A DNA stretch of 12,645 nucleotides from CAYGWP01 sp964353455 (GCA_964353455.1 CAYGWP010000033.1:1-12645); one strand, 5' to 3'. Positions 1 to 7,434 are shown, counted from the first letter of the stretch. Notes: a model not told the origin generated them from the sequence alone. Numbers and translations are program-made.

Positions 1-83
1 GGTCCGAAAATGCGTTTTTTTGCCGTTTCGGAGGTCCAAATTGATGTAAGTGTTTTTGCAAAAATGGCACTTACGTGCGACCA

Positions 84-186
84 CGTTTAGCCGCTGCCGC
101 GCACGGAAGCGCGGTTATCGACCATCGCCGTTTGCGGCGACGGCTAAACGAGGTCGGCGGCGGCTTAAACGAAACGGCGACGGGTT
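84..186. repeat. Cluster of GGCGRCGGCTAAACG-type direct and inverted repeats
   Basis: Three near-direct copies follow one another: GGCGACGGCTAAACGA at 136-151, GGCGGCGGCTTAAACGA at 156-172 and a truncated GGCGACGGGTT at 176-186, roughly 20 bases apart. An inverted partner at 84-100 (CGTTTAGCCGCTGCCGC) matches the reverse complement of 134-150 at 15 of 17 positions, so an arm of about 17 bp could form with a 33-base loop. Inside the loop region CGCCG (126-130) pairs with CGGCG (135-139). The spacing is too short and the copies too few for a CRISPR. A REP-like intergenic element or a protein-binding array is possible. Confidence 0.5.
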
Positions 187-204
187 CCGAGCAATCCGCC
201 TGCG

Positions 205-258
205 GCCCGCCGTCAGGCCACGGCACGCCTGCCGTGCCAGGGTAGCCCTGCGGCGGGC
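205..258. repeat. Nested inverted repeat
   Basis: GCCCGCCG (205-212) is the exact reverse complement of CGGCGGGC (251-258). Between them lies an inner hairpin, GGCACG (222-227) with CGTGCC (233-238) and the loop CCTGC. The nested arrangement could form a cruciform or an RNA element upstream of the diguanylate cyclase. There is no T-tract, so it is not a typical intrinsic terminator. Confidence 0.4.
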
Positions 259-325
259 GGGCGAAGTACGGCTGAACTCATCAGGCCCTCATTGCCGATA
301 AACACAGGGTTGAACCAGGGGGCGC

Positions 326-1234
326 GTGAACCAGATCAGGGGGTCGCACGGCGCCATGAACACATGGGAACTTTCCGGGAGTCTTATCCGGCTGGTTGTG
401 CTGATCGGGACGTTGTTCGGGGTTCCGTTCCTTCGCCGGTGGTTGGGGGGTCAACTGCGTTCGTATGCGGTTGTGTGCGTGGGCCTGCTGTGCATGGTGG
501 CGTCGGAGTGCCTGCAACTGTACTTTGCGCCGGAGGCGGTCATTAAGTCGCCTAACGTTGCGTGGGACGTGGTGTGCACGCAGGCGGGGGGGTACGTGGC
601 CGTTCTGGCGGGCCTGCTGCTGTGGGTCCGCGACCTGAGGAAGATGCGTGACGACCTTCAGCGTTCGAACGTGGCTCTCCAGCAGGTGGCTGCAACGGAT
701 TTCCTGACGGGGCTGCTCAGCCGCCGCCAGGCGTCTTTTCTGCTGGACTTCGAGACCGCGCGTGCCCGGCGAAGCGGTCGCCCCCTGGGTTTCATCATGA
801 TCGACCTGGACCACTTCAAGTCCACCAACGACACGTACGGTCACGCGGCCGGCGATGCCGTCCTGATGCACGTGGGGAAGATCCTGAAGAGCCGGCTGCG
901 GGCGAGCGATATCGTCTCGCGCTACGGCGGCGAGGAATTCCTCCTGCTGATACCGGATGCGACGTATGAGAGCACGGTGGACCTTGCAAATCACCTCAGG
1001 CAGATAATCGAGCAGACGCCCGCCAGGCACGGCGGTGTGGAAATCCCGATCCGTGCCAGTTTCGGCGTGTCGGTGAGCCACGTCGAGAGAGGCGACACGG
1101 CGCAGGATGCGATTGGCCGTGCCGATGCCGCCCTCTATGCCGCCAAGGCGCTTGGCCGCAACCGGGTGGTCGGGTGGGAGGAGATCGCCCCCCAGGTTGG
1201 TGCGCAGGCTACTGGCGCGGCGCGGGAGAACTAG
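326..1234 (+). CDS. Membrane-anchored diguanylate cyclase (GGDEF protein)
   Basis: Predicted to condense two GTP into cyclic di-GMP at the cytoplasmic face of the inner membrane. Of 302 residues, about 17-100 hold three hydrophobic segments (near 20-37, 46-67 and 84-100). A short linker of coiled-coil character (102-122) leads to a complete GGDEF domain beginning at DFLTGLLSRR (125-134). Visible motifs are IDLDHFKSTND (159-169, metal and substrate site), the active-site GGEEF (201-205) and an RASD inhibitory I-site (192-195) five residues before it, so product inhibition is expected. The chosen start is GTG at 326, preceded by GGGGG. An in-frame ATG at 356 is an equally good choice, because both starts follow a repeated CAGGGGG (316-322 and 337-343). 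No phosphodiesterase or effector gene is nearby. It converges on the minus-strand operon and is probably unrelated to it. Confidence 0.93.
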   Translation: MNQIRGSHGAMNTWELSGSLIRLVVLIGTLFGVPFLRRWLGGQLRSYAVVCVGLLCMVASECLQLYFAPEAVIKSPNVAWDVVCTQAGGYVAVLAGLLLWVRDLRKMRDDLQRSNVALQQVAATDFLTGLLSRRQASFLLDFETARARRSGRPLGFIMIDLDHFKSTNDTYGHAAGDAVLMHVGKILKSRLRASDIVSRYGGEEFLLLIPDATYESTVDLANHLRQIIEQTPARHGGVEIPIRASFGVSVSHVERGDTAQDAIGRADAALYAAKALGRNRVVGWEEIAPQVGAQATGAAREN

Positions 1235-1256
1235 AGCATTTTAACTTTGCGTGTTC

Positions 1257-1284
1257 GCGCGGCGGGTCTCCCGACCCGCCGCGC
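1257..1284. terminator. Perfect 12-bp GC stem-loop between convergent genes
   Basis: GCGCGGCGGGTC (1257-1268) and GACCCGCCGCGC (1273-1284) form a perfect 12-bp stem with loop TCCC, just after the stop of the diguanylate cyclase and between two converging genes. Position and strength suit a bidirectional transcription stop, but there is no T-tract on either side, so factor-independent termination is uncertain. A REP-like palindrome is the alternative. Confidence 0.5.
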
Positions 1285-1299
1285 AAATTTGCGCGGCGG
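1276..1299. repeat. 24-bp perfect palindrome sharing an arm with the preceding stem-loop
   Basis: CCGCCGCGC (1276-1284) and GCGCGGCGG (1291-1299) flank AAATTT, making a perfect 24-bp palindrome. Its left arm is also the right arm of the stem-loop at 1257-1284, so the two hairpins exclude each other. It may be a dyad-symmetric protein site or part of a REP-like element. Confidence 0.6.
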
Positions 1300-1358
1300 A
1301 TGACGTTAGAGGCATCGTAGGCGGTTTGGAAAAGAAAGGGGTCCAGGATCTCTAAAGT

Positions 1359-1396
1359 CCCGCCAGTCAGTAGGGCGGGCCAGTCCGCAGGGCGGG
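1359..1396. repeat. REP-like repeat, copy A, with partial tandem copy; possible operon terminator
   Basis: CCCGCC (1359-1364), AGTCAGTA and GGGCGGG (1373-1379) form an imperfect palindrome. A partial second copy follows at 1379-1396, matching 1362-1379 at 15 of 18 positions. The element starts only a few bases beyond the stop codon of the FG-GAP gene. Read on the minus strand, the hairpin is followed by ACTTTAG, so it may also stop transcription of the operon. A near-identical copy lies inside that gene at 1770-1792. Confidence 0.6.
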
Positions 1397-1403
1397 TTCT
1401 TTT

Positions 1404-3287
1404 CTACGGCTCCAGCAACACCTCGATGCCGCCCTCGGGCGGGGACTCGGGAACTTCGACCTGCCGGGTCTCTTGGGGCCGGCCGGGCGGATTCCACCGG
1501 ATCGTTGCCGGGCCGCTGCCGCGAAGGCCGAAGAAGGCCTTCGGTTGCGGGCCGCTGATGGCCATCGCTCCCATGCACCAGGCCGGCCGGCCCCGCCAGA
1601 CGCTGACCGTGAGCGGCCCGATGGTTTTCTTCAGGCCGACCGAGACGAGGGGCCTGGAGTAGGCATCGTTGTAGAAGCACGAGACCTCCCCGTCGGCCAG
1701 GGCGACCGCCAGGTCCAGCGAGCCGTCGCCGTTATAGTCGGCCACAGCGCAGGCAAGTTGACCAGCCGCCCCGCCAGTTAGTAGGGCGGGCCCCGGTCCG
1801 GCCAGCACCACGTCGCCTTCCTCGCCGAAGCAGCGGAAGCCCCGGTTGAAATGGTAGGCGATCTCGGCGTCCGGGTAGAGCAGGCACAGGTCTGGACGGC
1901 CATCGTGGTTCAGGTCCGCCGCCGTGCAGCCGGAGATGCCTGCCCTGATCTTGTAGGCGAGGCTGCCGGAGGCCCGTGCCACCGGCCGGAAATTCCCTTT
2001 GCGGTCGTTCTCCCAGAGTTCGATCTTCTGGGCGCCGCCGATGAAGATATCGAGGAACCCGTCCTGGTCGAAGTCGCCGAGGGCGAAGTGCGCCCCCTCG
2101 TCGGCGTTGGTGACATCGCACCGAACCGGCGCGGCCAAGCCCGTGCGGCCGCCCCGCCAGAGGATGCCGCCGGCCTCGCGCGGCTGGAGGACGTCCCACC
2201 AGCCGTCATTGTCGAGGTCGGCCACGATGCAGGCCATCCGCGCCCGGCCGGCGGAAGCGATTGTTTCGCCCCCGGGCAGGTCCTGTTTCCGCCACTTGCC
2301 ATCAGCGCTGCGCCTGAGGAGCATTGGCAGCCCCGCGTTGCTCGCGAGGACGGCCGGTGACCCGTCCGGCAGGCTGCATGCCGCCAAGCCGAGGACCTCG
2401 CCGCCGAGTTCCAGGTCCTCCCCGAGAGGCTTCAACGTCGCGCCGTCCGCCGCATGCCGCACGGTGATTGCCTTGCCATCCCAACTGACGAGTTCGGCCT
2501 GGCCGTCGCCGTCGAGGTCCATCCAGATGAACCGGCGGGATCGCGTATTCAGCATGGCCCGGCTCGTCAGATCCTCGAAGACTTCGTCGCTCTGCTTGGC
2601 CTGGAAGAGGCGGTCTCCGCCGCCCGATGCGACGAAGAGGCACGTGCCCCCCCCGCCGCGGAGCACGAGGGCCTGCATGCCGGCGATCGTGCCGTCAACC
2701 TTGCCCAGCCGTGCCCTCTCCTGCATCCAGCCGATGCGGGCCGAGACCGGCACCGTCGCCGCCGGGTCGGTCAGGATGTAGCGGGTCATCCGCACGAGCA
2801 TGTCGGAACTGCCGGCATAGGCGCCGGTCATCTGTGGAGCGGTGCGCAGGATGTTCCAGCGTCCCTCGCCCGCCGCCTGCACTTCCAGCCACTGGTCGGC
2901 GACGTGCAGGTACGCCAGCCCCTTCTCATCATTGCGGCGGGAACGGAAGAGGATGGCGGGTTTGTCGCCCTTCTCGGCGAGCAGGGTTCCGAGCGGTTCG
3001 CGCTCCTGCGCGGCGGCCCCGGCAAGGCTGAACGCGATGCCGTCGGGGGCCTGGGCCTTGTCGCCCTTCAGGACCTCGACCCGCCTGAGGCGCCACAGGT
3101 CTGCGCAGTCGCCCGACTCCAGGTTGCCCGTCGCGATGAGCGTCGAGGCGGAGACCAGGTGGACCGGGGTGAACTTCGGGTCGATCAGGCCCCGCGCCAC
3201 ATCGGCCGGCCAGATGAGCAGCGCAATCGCCGCCGCGCCTGCGGCGATAAAAGCGACTCTCCCGCGCACGCCCAGGGGCGGGTTCAT
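1404..3287 (-). CDS. FG-GAP/VCBS repeat protein with ASPIC/UnbV-like tail
   Basis: The product has 627 residues, with a hydrophobic N-terminal segment (about 11-26) that acts as a signal peptide or membrane anchor. Residues 30-200 resemble no family I recognise. From about 205 to 540 the protein is a beta-propeller with five calcium-binding FG-GAP motifs: DLDGDGQAEL (257), DLDNDGWWDV (357), DFDQDGFLDI (405), DLNHDGRPDL (458) and DYNGDGSLDL (517). The last ~75 residues, with FFGLRGSGPATIRWNPPGR (585-603), resemble the ASPIC/UnbV domain that often ends such proteins. No catalytic residues are evident, so a surface or periplasmic binding or scaffold role is inferred. The ATG start overlaps the upstream stop as ATGA, implying translational coupling in the operon. 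A 23-base repeat sits in frame and encodes residues near 499-506 (GPALLTGG). Confidence 0.88.
   Translation of the reverse strand: MNPPLGVRGRVAFIAAGAAAIALLIWPADVARGLIDPKFTPVHLVSASTLIATGNLESGDCADLWRLRRVEVLKGDKAQAPDGIAFSLAGAAAQEREPLGTLLAEKGDKPAILFRSRRNDEKGLAYLHVADQWLEVQAAGEGRWNILRTAPQMTGAYAGSSDMLVRMTRYILTDPAATVPVSARIGWMQERARLGKVDGTIAGMQALVLRGGGGTCLFVASGGGDRLFQAKQSDEVFEDLTSRAMLNTRSRRFIWMDLDGDGQAELVSWDGKAITVRHAADGATLKPLGEDLELGGEVLGLAACSLPDGSPAVLASNAGLPMLLRRSADGKWRKQDLPGGETIASAGRARMACIVADLDNDGWWDVLQPREAGGILWRGGRTGLAAPVRCDVTNADEGAHFALGDFDQDGFLDIFIGGAQKIELWENDRKGNFRPVARASGSLAYKIRAGISGCTAADLNHDGRPDLCLLYPDAEIAYHFNRGFRCFGEEGDVVLAGPGPALLTGGAAGQLACAVADYNGDGSLDLAVALADGEVSCFYNDAYSRPLVSVGLKKTIGPLTVSVWRGRPAWCMGAMAISGPQPKAFFGLRGSGPATIRWNPPGRPQETRQVEVPESPPEGGIEVLLEP
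1770..1792. repeat. REP-like repeat, copy B, in frame inside the FG-GAP gene
   Basis: CCCGCC (1770-1775), AGTTAGTA and GGGCGGGCC (1784-1792) match copy A (1359-1381) at 22 of 23 positions. On the coding strand it supplies codons for about GPALLTGG, in a loop between the fourth and fifth FG-GAP motifs, where extra residues would be tolerated. Two copies 411 bases apart, one coding and one not, suggest a dispersed element rather than protein constraint. Confidence 0.7.
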
Positions 3288-6178
3288 CGGCTCACCCCTG
3301 GCCGCGGCGGCAAGTTGGACGCAGGGGCCTTCGCCGGCCCCGTCGGCCTGACTCGCCCCGCAACCTCGGCGGCAACTTGGTACAGTGCCCGCGACCGCTC
3401 CTGCCAGCCGTGGTGATACTTCTCCAGTTCGAAGATGCAGAGTTTGTTCTGGAAGAAGCAGGTGGCCTGGTAATGGTCGAACAGCGTCCGCTGAGCCCGC
3501 TCCAGCAACTCGCCGGTCACGAGGCGGCGGTCGAGGGCCTGCTCCAGGAAGATCCTCGCCTCGCCCTCCTGGATGCCTTCAAGGAGGACCTCGAAGCGGG
3601 CGCTCGACTCCGCCCCGTCCTGGCCCGGCCACAGCGTGAACAGCACCGGCATGCCGACGATCCACGTGGGTATCCGCATGCCGTCGTAGTGGATGGCCGC
3701 CCACTCGTCCGCGCCGACGCGGCAGAAGCCCGCCCGCCCCATCGCCAGCGAGTGGTTGACCAGCGTGCGGAAGGCGAACGGGTGCGATGCCGTGTGCAGC
3801 GACTGGACGCTGCTGTCGATCCGCGGGATCGTCAGGTGCGCGACCGGGGCCTTCCAGCCCATGTCGGGGCGGAAGGCCGCGTGCTGGTTGCTTCCGAAGT
3901 ACCGCACCGTGCCGACAACGTCATATTGAGACGTGGCGAACCCCTGCCAACCGGCCTGGTGCGGGCCGGCGGTCCAGCGAACATCGGGCGTGACCCTGGC
4001 CAGCAGGACGCGGAGATCAGGATCCTCTTCCCGGTCATGCGGGTAGCCGAAGTGCATCGCCCTGTCCAGCCCCTTCTTCTTCATGTGGTCGCGCAGCGAA
4101 AGGGCGAAGGCGGTCCAGGCCTTCTCGGCCTCGGCCTTGTTGCCTCCGAGAAGGTTCACATTCAGCGGGATCGCCCGGGCTGTCCTCTCGCCCCAGACGT
4201 TCACCTCCGCGGGCGTTGCCGCGATGCCCGCGCCGGTGTTCCCATGCATCACCGCGAAGTTGATCACCCGCGGCGGACCCATCTCGCGGACCGCCAGGTC
4301 CAGGTAGCGGTCCAGAACCGCGTAGTCGAAGGTGAGAGAGCCGTCGGCCTTGCGCCCCCAGCGGACCATCGAATCTTCCTTGTTGCCGAACTCGGTGCAC
4401 CGCAGGATCGGCACGTTGAGCCAGTCGCTCCCGATGCGGCCCAGGTGCCGCAGGCTCGTCTCCAGCAGTTTGAAGTGCTCATCCGACCAGAGCGGAACCC
4501 CGTACTGCTTGGCCACGCCGTAAGGGTTCTCCTCGCATCCGACGAACGTCTGGAACTGCCCCGGCTCGGGCAGGCGCCAGCCGAACACCTCCACCTCCAT
4601 CGGCAGGGAGATGGGGCCGGCGCCCGCCGCCTTGACCGAGACTGCGCCGCGATATTTCCCCGGCGCGGCATCGGGCGGAATCCGCAGGGAAATCCAGAAG
4701 GGGCGGCACGTGCCGCCCGGCACGGTCGTCGGCATCCGCGGGCTGATCTGGTCGAAGACATACGGCTGCGCGGGGTTCTGCACCTTCTGGAACTGGGCCA
4801 AAGCGGCCTGGGAAGGGAACTTGGCGTCCAGGCCGCGCTCGTCGCCGAGTTCATAGTTGAATTCATCCGCCGGCAGCGGAACCATTCCGAAGACCTTCAC
4901 CGCGGCGCCCGGCAATTGGCCCGGCCCATCGACCTGCTTCAACTCGCCGACGGCCACCTCGATGCCGACCAGGTCCTTATCGGTCCCGACGGCAATCTGG
5001 GCCGCGTAGGCGCCGCTGCGCGTCCCGATGATCCGCACGATGCCCCGCCCTAACGGATTGGCGGGCGGCAGGAACTCCGTCGATATCACGCGGTGGTGGA
5101 TGTCCGGCACCCAGACCTGGAGGCCCGCCGGCCGGCGAAGGCCCGACACCGCCGATGCCCCGGCCCGCAGTTCGAACCTGGCCAGGAATCCGTGCCGCCA
5201 GTTCCCCTCGCGGTCGTGCAGGGCGTTCCAGGAGCGCGACTGCTGCCGCTTGAGGATGATCGGGTTCAGGTTGCTGGCGCGGACCTCGATCGCCAGGACA
5301 TTCGTCCCCTTGACGAGCAGTGCGGCAGGCACCTGGAGCGGCCCCAGTCGGCGGTCGCGCTCGGCCCCTTCCTGGTATGCCTCGGCGGGATAGTCGGCGC
5401 CGGGGGTGTCGGGGGCAAGCGCCCCCGCCGGCAGGTGGCCGCGCCCCACCTCCTTGCCGTTGACCATCGCCCGCACCCCGCCGCGATAGACGAGCCGCAG
5501 GGTCATGTCGCCCGCCGCGGCCGGGTCGCTCACCACGAATCTTGCCCGGTAACAGGCCGCGTGGATCCCCGTGCCGATGAACTGAAGGGCCTCGATGTGG
5601 ACCTTGCTCATGTTGCCGGTGGTCCTGTCCGGCGGCAGGTCGTTGGGCATATCGATCGCCAGCGGCCGGCCTACCGGCCAGGAACTGTCGTCGAACGTCG
5701 CGGACGCCCAATCGGCCGGCAACGGCGGCGCAGTGTACGGATCGAAAAACATGCGCACAAAGACGAGGTCGCGCCAGTCTGCCTGCGGATCGGGCCGGGT
5801 CTTCTTCAGGGCCTCGATCGTGCCGACCTTGCGTGCCTCCCTCAACATGACCGCGGAGGGGCGGAAAACGGCGAAGCCGTCGCGCTCGGCCAGGCCCATC
5901 GACCGCTGCGTCTCGCGCTGGATGCGGTCGAAGCCCACCTTTCCGAGGGTCCCCGCCCCCTCGGCCTTCATCAGGGCCGGCGAGACCAGGTCGGTGGCGA
6001 ATCGGTAGTAGCATCTCAGGGAGCAGGTCTCGTCGAGGACAACAGGCGGTTCGGCGGCCGCAGCAGCCACTCCGAGGAGAAGCACCGCCGCCGACGCTAT
6101 CAAGGCCGCCGCACGCAGTTCGACGCCGGCCTCAAGCCTCCAGCCTCCAGCCTGCCATCGCACGTGAGTGGCATTCAT
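3284..6178 (-). CDS. Secreted glycoside-hydrolase-like protein (DUF4091/GH123-like C-terminal half)
   Basis: The product has 964 residues from the ATG at 6178, which overlaps the preceding stop as ATGA; the frame stays open further upstream, but only across the previous gene. A signal peptide (about 21-42, ending VAAAAA) predicts export. Residues ~150-340 look like a jelly-roll sugar-binding domain, as in beta-galactosidases (MTLRLVYRGGVRAMVNGKEVG, 225-245, then GTNVLAIEVRASN, 291-303). Residues ~485-540 match the pre-barrel beta-domain of DUF4091/GH123-like proteins (PFWISLRIPPDAAPGKYRGA, 493-512; WRLPEPG, 534-540). The rest should be a barrel, with HDREEDPDLRVLLARVTPD (714-732) where relatives carry an acidic DEP-type motif, and FEVLLEGIQEGEARIFLEQAL (862-882) at the usual C-terminal helix. 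Glycan hydrolysis is likely but the substrate is unknown, and the catalytic pair is not certain. Confidence 0.72.
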   Translation of the reverse strand: MNATHVRWQAGGWRLEAGVELRAAALIASAAVLLLGVAAAAAEPPVVLDETCSLRCYYRFATDLVSPALMKAEGAGTLGKVGFDRIQRETQRSMGLAERDGFAVFRPSAVMLREARKVGTIEALKKTRPDPQADWRDLVFVRMFFDPYTAPPLPADWASATFDDSSWPVGRPLAIDMPNDLPPDRTTGNMSKVHIEALQFIGTGIHAACYRARFVVSDPAAAGDMTLRLVYRGGVRAMVNGKEVGRGHLPAGALAPDTPGADYPAEAYQEGAERDRRLGPLQVPAALLVKGTNVLAIEVRASNLNPIILKRQQSRSWNALHDREGNWRHGFLARFELRAGASAVSGLRRPAGLQVWVPDIHHRVISTEFLPPANPLGRGIVRIIGTRSGAYAAQIAVGTDKDLVGIEVAVGELKQVDGPGQLPGAAVKVFGMVPLPADEFNYELGDERGLDAKFPSQAALAQFQKVQNPAQPYVFDQISPRMPTTVPGGTCRPFWISLRIPPDAAPGKYRGAVSVKAAGAGPISLPMEVEVFGWRLPEPGQFQTFVGCEENPYGVAKQYGVPLWSDEHFKLLETSLRHLGRIGSDWLNVPILRCTEFGNKEDSMVRWGRKADGSLTFDYAVLDRYLDLAVREMGPPRVINFAVMHGNTGAGIAATPAEVNVWGERTARAIPLNVNLLGGNKAEAEKAWTAFALSLRDHMKKKGLDRAMHFGYPHDREEDPDLRVLLARVTPDVRWTAGPHQAGWQGFATSQYDVVGTVRYFGSNQHAAFRPDMGWKAPVAHLTIPRIDSSVQSLHTASHPFAFRTLVNHSLAMGRAGFCRVGADEWAAIHYDGMRIPTWIVGMPVLFTLWPGQDGAESSARFEVLLEGIQEGEARIFLEQALDRRLVTGELLERAQRTLFDHYQATCFFQNKLCIFELEKYHHGWQERSRALYQVAAEVAGRVRPTGPAKAPASNLPPRPGVSR
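5044..5065. repeat. Possible diverged third copy of the REP-like repeat, opposite orientation
   Basis: CCCGCCC (5044-5050), TAACGGATT and GGCGGG (5060-5065) share both arms and part of the spacer with the reverse complement of copies A and B, but the middle differs. It encodes about PANPLGR (372-378) in the glycoside-hydrolase-like protein. Coding sequence that is palindromic by chance is a real alternative. Confidence 0.25.
6129..6157. repeat. Four tandem heptamers (GCCTCMA) in the 5' end of a gene
   Basis: GCCTCAA (6129-6135), GCCTCCA (6136-6142), GCCTCCA (6143-6149) and GCCTGCCA (6150-6157) follow one another. On the coding strand they encode WQAGGWRLEAG, the N-terminal stretch before the hydrophobic core of the signal peptide of the glycoside-hydrolase-like protein. 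Such a repeat can slip and would shift the frame, which makes the exact start of that protein less certain. Confidence 0.6.
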
Positions 6179-7434
6179 TTCGCGGCCCGCAGGTCCAGGC
6201 AGAGAAGAAGGGTTTCGTTGCGGATATACAGCAGTCCGTCGGTGAGAACGGGCGGCGCCCAGCAAGGATACTCCAGGACCCGCACGCGTTTCCTCTCGAC
6301 GTATCGGTCCGGATTGACCTCGATGAGCGCGAGGTCGCCCTGCTCGCCCATGGCGATGAAGTGGCCCTGGGCCATGATGAACGGAGTTCGTCCCAGACCT
6401 CGTGGGGATGACCAGCGGACCTGGCCGGTTTTCCAGTCGATGCAGCGCATCACCGCTTCCTGCTCGTGCCGCCCGTTGGCGCCGTACAGGCATCCGCCGT
6501 GGTAGATGCTCGTGGCCCAGTGGTTCTCCATATTTCTGCGGTCTCGCCAGAGGCACTTAAGGCCCCCCGGCGTCACCTGGAGTGCGACCGACCCCACCGA
6601 ATACACCGCCGAGAGAAAGACCACATCATCAACCACCACCGGAGATGCAGCGTTCACCGATTCATATATGGGAGACCGGAACGGGAACTCCTCGAGGACC
6701 TTCCCGGAGTCGGGCCTCACGATTAGCAGGCCTTCCTTCGTGAAGAAGACGGCCATGCGCTCGCCGTGGATGGTCTGGAGGACTGGCGTGCTGTAGGATG
6801 CCCCGCAGTCGCCGGTCTTCCAGACCGTCTCGCCGGTCTTCTTGTCGATGCCGACGATGCCCGCGCCCGGCCCGCCGGCGTTCAGGAGGATGATGTCCTT
6901 TTCGATGACCGGCGGCACGCCGACGCCGAAGAACCCCTGCGGGACGTTCAACTCCTTATTGAGCGGGCGTTGCCAGACCTTCCTGCCGGTCGCAAGTTCC
7001 AGGCACGTCAGGACGCCCTCCGCACCGAAAGTGTAAACGCGGTCGCCATCTATGGTGGGCGATGAGCGCGGCCCGCCGTTGTACGAGTACCGGTCGGCGT
7101 ACCGGGTGGGATAGCGGAAGTCCCAGAGCGTTTTCCCCGTCCGCGCATCGACGCACTCGACCACTTCCTCTTCGCCGATGCGGTGGAACGCGATCAACCT
7201 CGCCTTTGCCGCCACGGGCGGACTGTAAGAGCGTCCCAGGGTCTTGCGCCAGACGACGGGCGGGCCGCCCTCCGGCCAGTCCATGAGCAGCCCGGTCTCC
7301 GCCGAAGTGTTATTCTGCCGCGGGCCGAGAAACGCAGGCCAATCCTCGGCCCGGGCGGATGAGAAGACGAGGGCGCCGGCAATCGCGCCACCGAGAATGG
7401 CGGCCGCCGCACGGCGTGGGAGATGCTTTGCCAC
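6175..7434 (-). CDS. Secreted PQQ-like beta-propeller protein (second of two)
   Basis: The product has 419 residues and starts at GTG 7434, with no in-frame ATG near. The signal peptide (about 7-29) ends FSSARA before EDWPAFLGP. The WP-x-x-LGP opening and repeated blades fit the secreted PQQ_2/BamB-like outer-membrane-associated propellers common in Planctomycetota. Blade motifs include VECVDARTGKTLWDF, LTCLELATGRKVWQR, VGIDKKTGETVWKTG and MRCIDWKTGQVRWSS. The family usually serves as a binding or scaffold protein; I see no dehydrogenase-type catalytic residues and true PQQ binding is not established. It follows the PHP-like gene by 37 bases and overlaps the next start as ATGA, so it is co-transcribed with both. 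Confidence 0.9.
   Translation of the reverse strand: MAKHLPRRAAAAILGGAIAGALVFSSARAEDWPAFLGPRQNNTSAETGLLMDWPEGGPPVVWRKTLGRSYSPPVAAKARLIAFHRIGEEEVVECVDARTGKTLWDFRYPTRYADRYSYNGGPRSSPTIDGDRVYTFGAEGVLTCLELATGRKVWQRPLNKELNVPQGFFGVGVPPVIEKDIILLNAGGPGAGIVGIDKKTGETVWKTGDCGASYSTPVLQTIHGERMAVFFTKEGLLIVRPDSGKVLEEFPFRSPIYESVNAASPVVVDDVVFLSAVYSVGSVALQVTPGGLKCLWRDRRNMENHWATSIYHGGCLYGANGRHEQEAVMRCIDWKTGQVRWSSPRGLGRTPFIMAQGHFIAMGEQGDLALIEVNPDRYVERKRVRVLEYPCWAPPVLTDGLLYIRNETLLLCLDLRAAK

Larger units (their letters stand above)
1..325. other. Gene-free leader with short direct and inverted repeats
   Basis: I see no credible gene here. The only long open frame (50-301) is rich in Arg and Ala and resembles no family. 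The stretch holds several small structures: TCCGAAA (3-9) pairs with TTTCGGA (26-32); GTAAGTG (46-52) pairs with CACTTAC (68-74) around the palindrome TTTTTGCAAAAA (53-64); and two larger repeat clusters at 84-186 and 205-258 are listed separately. It is the 5' flank of the diguanylate cyclase gene, so a promoter should lie here, but I find no convincing -35/-10 pair. I also see no cyclic-di-GMP riboswitch signature. Confidence 0.6.

Noticed and set aside
136..186. Possible CRISPR array
   Set aside because: Only three degenerate copies about 20 bases apart, with no room for spacers and no cas genes.
1..325. Possible cyclic di-GMP riboswitch upstream of the diguanylate cyclase
   Set aside because: The conserved core of the known cyclic di-GMP riboswitch classes is not recognisable in this stretch.
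281..1081. Open frame of 266 codons on the minus strand opposite the diguanylate cyclase
   Set aside because: The opposite strand encodes a complete GGDEF domain; this frame resembles nothing.
3377..5053. Open frame of 558 codons on the plus strand opposite the glycoside-hydrolase-like gene
   Set aside because: It has no recognisable domain, is rich in Arg, Ala and Pro, and lies wholly antisense to a gene with clear domains. Long antisense frames are expected in GC-rich DNA.
5093..6505. Open frame of 470 codons on the plus strand across two minus-strand genes
   Set aside because: Low-complexity composition and no motif; a shadow of the real coding frames.
6179..6556. Upstream extension of the glycoside-hydrolase-like frame
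   Set aside because: It overlaps the propeller gene in another frame; the ATG at 6178 gives an ATGA overlap and a signal peptide.
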